DNA of 15,657 nt from assembly GCA_964609965.1 (NCBI GenBank), contig CAZSTS010000033.1:1-15657 (forward strand). The letters are read 5' to 3'. Below the pieces are notes generated by a model. It was not told where the DNA came from and did no database searches. It saw only the letters and a program-made list of their open reading frames with translations. Below, in pieces: positions 13,805 to 15,657 of this stretch. Source of the DNA: JAHJDR01 sp964609965 (GTDB lineage: Bacteria > UBA10199 > JADGCS01). Position 1 is the stretch's first letter. Each line of letters begins with the position of its first letter. Made by a program: the position numbers and the translations under genes.

Positions 13805-14296
13805 ATGCTAAAAAGTAAGAAATTCAGCATTTTTCTTGTCTCACTCACTTGTATTTTATTATCTTTTTCCCAGATACATTGTGGAGGTTCTTCACCAGAG
13901 AACGTTGAAGAAAATACTGGCGTTACAATGGACCCTGGCACAGGAACAGAGGTTCCACTCTGCTCAACTGATGGCAGTGACCTAGTTGCTTATGGGACTT
14001 ATATAAACACACTTGATAGTGACAGAGTTCAAGTCAGGATTTTTAGATCAGATTGTACCTATTGTTCAGAAACTTTGGATGAAGGCGAATTAAACGCACT
14101 CGAGGACGGTCTATGGACATCTGAGTATGATGATGATGAATCAACCACTGGTGAGGAAATCGAAATAGCTACTGGTGATATTGATTATGAACTCTCAGGA
14201 GACGGGAGCACCCTCACCGTCTTTGAATTTGATTTGACCTTTACCAAAGATGATTCTCTAACCTTCACATGTGCTGGAGAATCTATCTCTGATTGA
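13805..14296 (+). CDS. Small secreted cysteine-containing protein, possible lipoprotein
   Basis: Unrecognised, 163 residues from the ATG at 13805. A TTG at 13766 would add 13 residues before the same signal sequence; I prefer the ATG because MLKSKKFSIFLVSLTCILLS is a compact signal peptide, though neither start has a ribosome site. The signal ends in FSQIHC (Cys26) followed by GGSS, which resembles a lipoprotein site, but His at -1 and Gln at -3 do not fit the normal lipobox. The mature part is acidic and has Cys53, Cys84, Cys87 (a CTYC pair) and Cys156, suggesting disulfides in an oxidising compartment. Predicted strands (DRVQVRIFRSDC, STLTVFEFDLTFTKDD, LTFTC) suggest a small beta fold like those of secreted lipocalin-type proteins, without a firm match. 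Confidence 0.6.
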   Translation: MLKSKKFSIFLVSLTCILLSFSQIHCGGSSPENVEENTGVTMDPGTGTEVPLCSTDGSDLVAYGTYINTLDSDRVQVRIFRSDCTYCSETLDEGELNALEDGLWTSEYDDDESTTGEEIEIATGDIDYELSGDGSTLTVFEFDLTFTKDDSLTFTCAGESISD

Positions 14297-14366
14297 TTTC
14301 TCAAATAAATCATTAAAACTTAGTAATATCAGTTTCTTATATAAATATCATTGTAGTATAGATATT

Positions 14367-14460
14367 TATACGCATGTTATTTACAATTATAACAATTAGT
14401 TAAAAGGTTATTGCTATTATAAAATGGCCTTTTAGCTCTATTTTTGATAATATGCGTATA
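14367..14460. promoter_or_regulatory. Pair of inverted 14-bp motifs before the STAS/ATPase gene
   Basis: TATACGCATGTTAT at 14367-14380 recurs in inverted orientation at 14447-14460, with 13 of 14 bases identical. The second copy ends one base before the ATG at 14462. The 66 bp between them contain TATTATAAAAT-type -10 elements near 14415-14425. Paired operator sites flanking the promoter of the STAS/ATPase gene are the simplest reading. Confidence 0.45.
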
Positions 14461-14461
14461 T

Positions 14462-15310
14462 ATGAATGTACGCTATAAAAACAAATTCACCCTACCTCAA
14501 GAACTCGGTGACGGCAGATTAGACACGGTTATTGCCATATTTGATTATCTAAAAAAACATTCCGGCCAAAAGAAAGAACTTATTTTAGATTGGAAAAAAG
14601 TCCAAAGAATCACACCAGCAGGTTGCGCTATTTTAGCTTGTTTATTTGATAGTATTTTTGAGCAAAATTTTCAGGTTAAAATGATAAATTACTCTCAAAA
14701 TCGAAATAAAATTAACCTTTCATTAATACTAAATAATCTTTTGCTGTACAAAAGAAATTTCAAAGCTTTTCCAAAACCAACAATTCATAACAACATAAGT
14801 GATACTTATATATTGTGTGGTGGTGAAACCTCAATAAACCTTAGTTTTATAGAATTAGTTAAAACACAATACAGTCATATTCTCTCTGATGATCTTTTGT
14901 TTTCATGTAGTTTAATTACTAATGAACTCATGCAGAATTGTGTCGATCATTCTACATCTGAAAGATATTACCTATACGCAGGCCCTTATAATAACGAGTT
15001 CCATTTTGGGATACTCGATATGGGTGTAACTATTCCTGCTAAATTGGAACAAAAATACCCATGTAAAAACGATGTTGAATTTTTAGCATTAGCTTTAAAA
15101 AAAGGAACTAGTACACGCAGAAAAACAATTGGGGGATTTGGTCTTCATTATACTTTTGATATTCTAAAACAAGATAATGGTCGCCTAACAGTTATTAGTC
15201 GACAAGCTCAAATCAGACGTTACTTTAAAAGCAAGCAAGTACACAGACGACTGCTTAAAAACCCACTCAATGGTACCTGGTGTTTTACCAGACTGCCTAT
15301 AATGAAATAA
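14462..15310 (+). CDS. STAS-like/GHKL-ATPase fusion regulator
   Basis: A 282-residue protein from the ATG at 14462; an upstream in-frame TTG (14444) adds six residues. Residues 5-90 look like a STAS-type domain (FTLPQELGDGRLDTVIAI, ELILDWKKVQRITPAGCAILACLF), with TPAG where anti-anti-sigma factors have the phosphorylatable DSSG. Residues 125-255 form a GHKL/HATPase domain: N-box NELMQNCVDHS (Glu155, Asn159), G1 box DMGVTIP (Asp186, Gly188), and a glycine-rich G2 box GGFGLHYTFDIL (224-235). ATPases of this type include SpoIIAB/RsbW-like kinases that phosphorylate STAS partners, and histidine kinases; no phosphoacceptor His domain or membrane segment is seen. A basic tail follows (about 247-275). 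The gene is 5 bp before a STAS-like gene, so the two probably act as a switch pair. The target is unknown. Confidence 0.8.
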   Translation: MNVRYKNKFTLPQELGDGRLDTVIAIFDYLKKHSGQKKELILDWKKVQRITPAGCAILACLFDSIFEQNFQVKMINYSQNRNKINLSLILNNLLLYKRNFKAFPKPTIHNNISDTYILCGGETSINLSFIELVKTQYSHILSDDLLFSCSLITNELMQNCVDHSTSERYYLYAGPYNNEFHFGILDMGVTIPAKLEQKYPCKNDVEFLALALKKGTSTRRKTIGGFGLHYTFDILKQDNGRLTVISRQAQIRRYFKSKQVHRRLLKNPLNGTWCFTRLPIMK

Positions 15311-15315
15311 AAACT

Positions 15316-15606
15316 ATGAATAAAATTACTATTAAAACAAACTTCAAAAATGATTACATTACAAGAAAAGCAGGTGAAAAACTACGTCTTTCGATAGAAG
15401 AATCCCTTCAAAAAAAAGCACAACTAGAGCTCGACTTTTCTGATCTTGTCATCGCCAGCACATCATTCTTTGATGAAGGCATTGCTAAACTAGCACTTAG
15501 CGGCTGGACTAAGAAAGACTTCGACAACTATATTACAATCACAAATCTTAACAATAGAGACCAAGTTGTGCTAGAAAAAATGTGCAAAGAAAGAAAATTT
15601 AAATAA
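15316..15606 (+). CDS. STAS-like (DUF4325-type) domain protein
   Basis: A 96-residue protein consisting of one small alpha/beta domain. The pattern AGEKLRLSIEESLQKKAQLELDF, then VIASTSFFDEGIAKLAL, fits the STAS-like DUF4325 family, whose members carry a conserved Ser-Phe-x-Asp-Glu after the central strand (Ser50, Phe51, Asp53, Glu54 here). By analogy with SpoIIAA/RsbV the Ser could be a phosphorylation site for the ATPase encoded just upstream; this is inference. The ATG at 15316 lies 5 bp after the preceding stop and has no strong ribosome site, so coupling is likely; a GTG at 15280 would overlap the upstream gene and lacks family support. The protein ends in a basic tail (MCKERKFK). Confidence 0.75.
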   Translation: MNKITIKTNFKNDYITRKAGEKLRLSIEESLQKKAQLELDFSDLVIASTSFFDEGIAKLALSGWTKKDFDNYITITNLNNRDQVVLEKMCKERKFK

Positions 15607-15615
15607 TGACGTCCT

Positions 15616-15643
15616 CCCCGGACTGCGCTACGCTGGTCCGGGG
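15616..15643. repeat. GC-rich REP-like hairpin
   Basis: CCCCGGAC (15616-15623) and GTCCGGGG (15636-15643) form a perfect 8-bp stem, extended by an inner GCG/CGC pair (15625-15627 with 15631-15633) around a CTA loop. It begins 9 bp after the STAS-like stop. Only three T residues follow, so it is a poor rho-independent terminator. The GC content contrasts sharply with the AT-rich surroundings, as in REP elements; it may still protect or end the transcript. Confidence 0.65.
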
Positions 15644-15657
15644 TTTCCCTGGGTCTC

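Noticed and set aside
14401..14434. Terminator after the cysteine-containing protein (TAAAAGG paired with CCTTTTA)
   Set aside because: The stem is 7 bp, mostly A-T, with a 20-nt loop and no T-tract after it.

Overview
The window is AT-rich DNA from a Gram-negative bacterium. It encodes a TolC-type outer-membrane protein, an outer-membrane barrel, lipoproteins and an MlaC-type lipid carrier. The order xerC-hslV-hslU followed by an arginine gene (here argG) is one I associate with deltaproteobacteria in the broad sense (Desulfobacterota, Myxococcota, Bdellovibrionota and relatives). That placement is inference only; no rRNA or other marker is present.

Left region (1-3.7 kb, all genes on the minus strand). 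The inferred promoter near 3.7 kb leads into an exported protein resembling half of a TolC protomer, then a full-length ORF6N DNA-binding protein, then a lipoprotein with an SbsA-type Ig domain and a lamin-tail domain. The last two overlap by 4 bp. Downstream is an MqsR/MqsA toxin-antitoxin pair. Its toxin is canonical, but the antitoxin joins an MqsA-like zinc domain to an excisionase/MerR-like helix-turn-helix. A near-consensus sigma-70 promoter overlaps the toxin start codon. A secreted NTF2/SnoaL-like protein and a bidirectional terminator close the region.

Central region (3.7-8.1 kb, plus strand, core genome). It holds the XerC/D recombinase, the HslVU protease and argininosuccinate synthase. 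The divergent gap before xerC carries helically phased AGTCCCA repeats ending in an 18-bp palindrome. The xerC-hslV gap is a degenerate heptad repeat with inverted copies.

Envelope operon (8.1-11.7 kb, plus strand). It follows argG by 4 bp and is tightly packed: a TolC-family protein, an MlaC-family carrier made as a lipoprotein from a TTG start, and a type I phosphodiesterase of the alkaline-phosphatase superfamily. The gene order suggests lipid or other envelope transport, but no substrate can be named.

Right region (11.7-15.66 kb). An exported acidic protein of unknown function lies on the minus strand. A 135-bp inverted-repeat element begins 7 nt from its start codon. On the plus strand follow a predicted outer-membrane barrel, a small secreted cysteine-containing protein, and a two-gene module: a STAS-like/GHKL-ATPase fusion and a stand-alone DUF4325-type STAS-like protein. 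This module resembles an anti-sigma/anti-anti-sigma switch without a visible sigma factor. A 14-bp motif is repeated in inverted orientation before it, and a GC-rich REP-like hairpin follows it. It is the best candidate here for an uncharacterised regulatory system.
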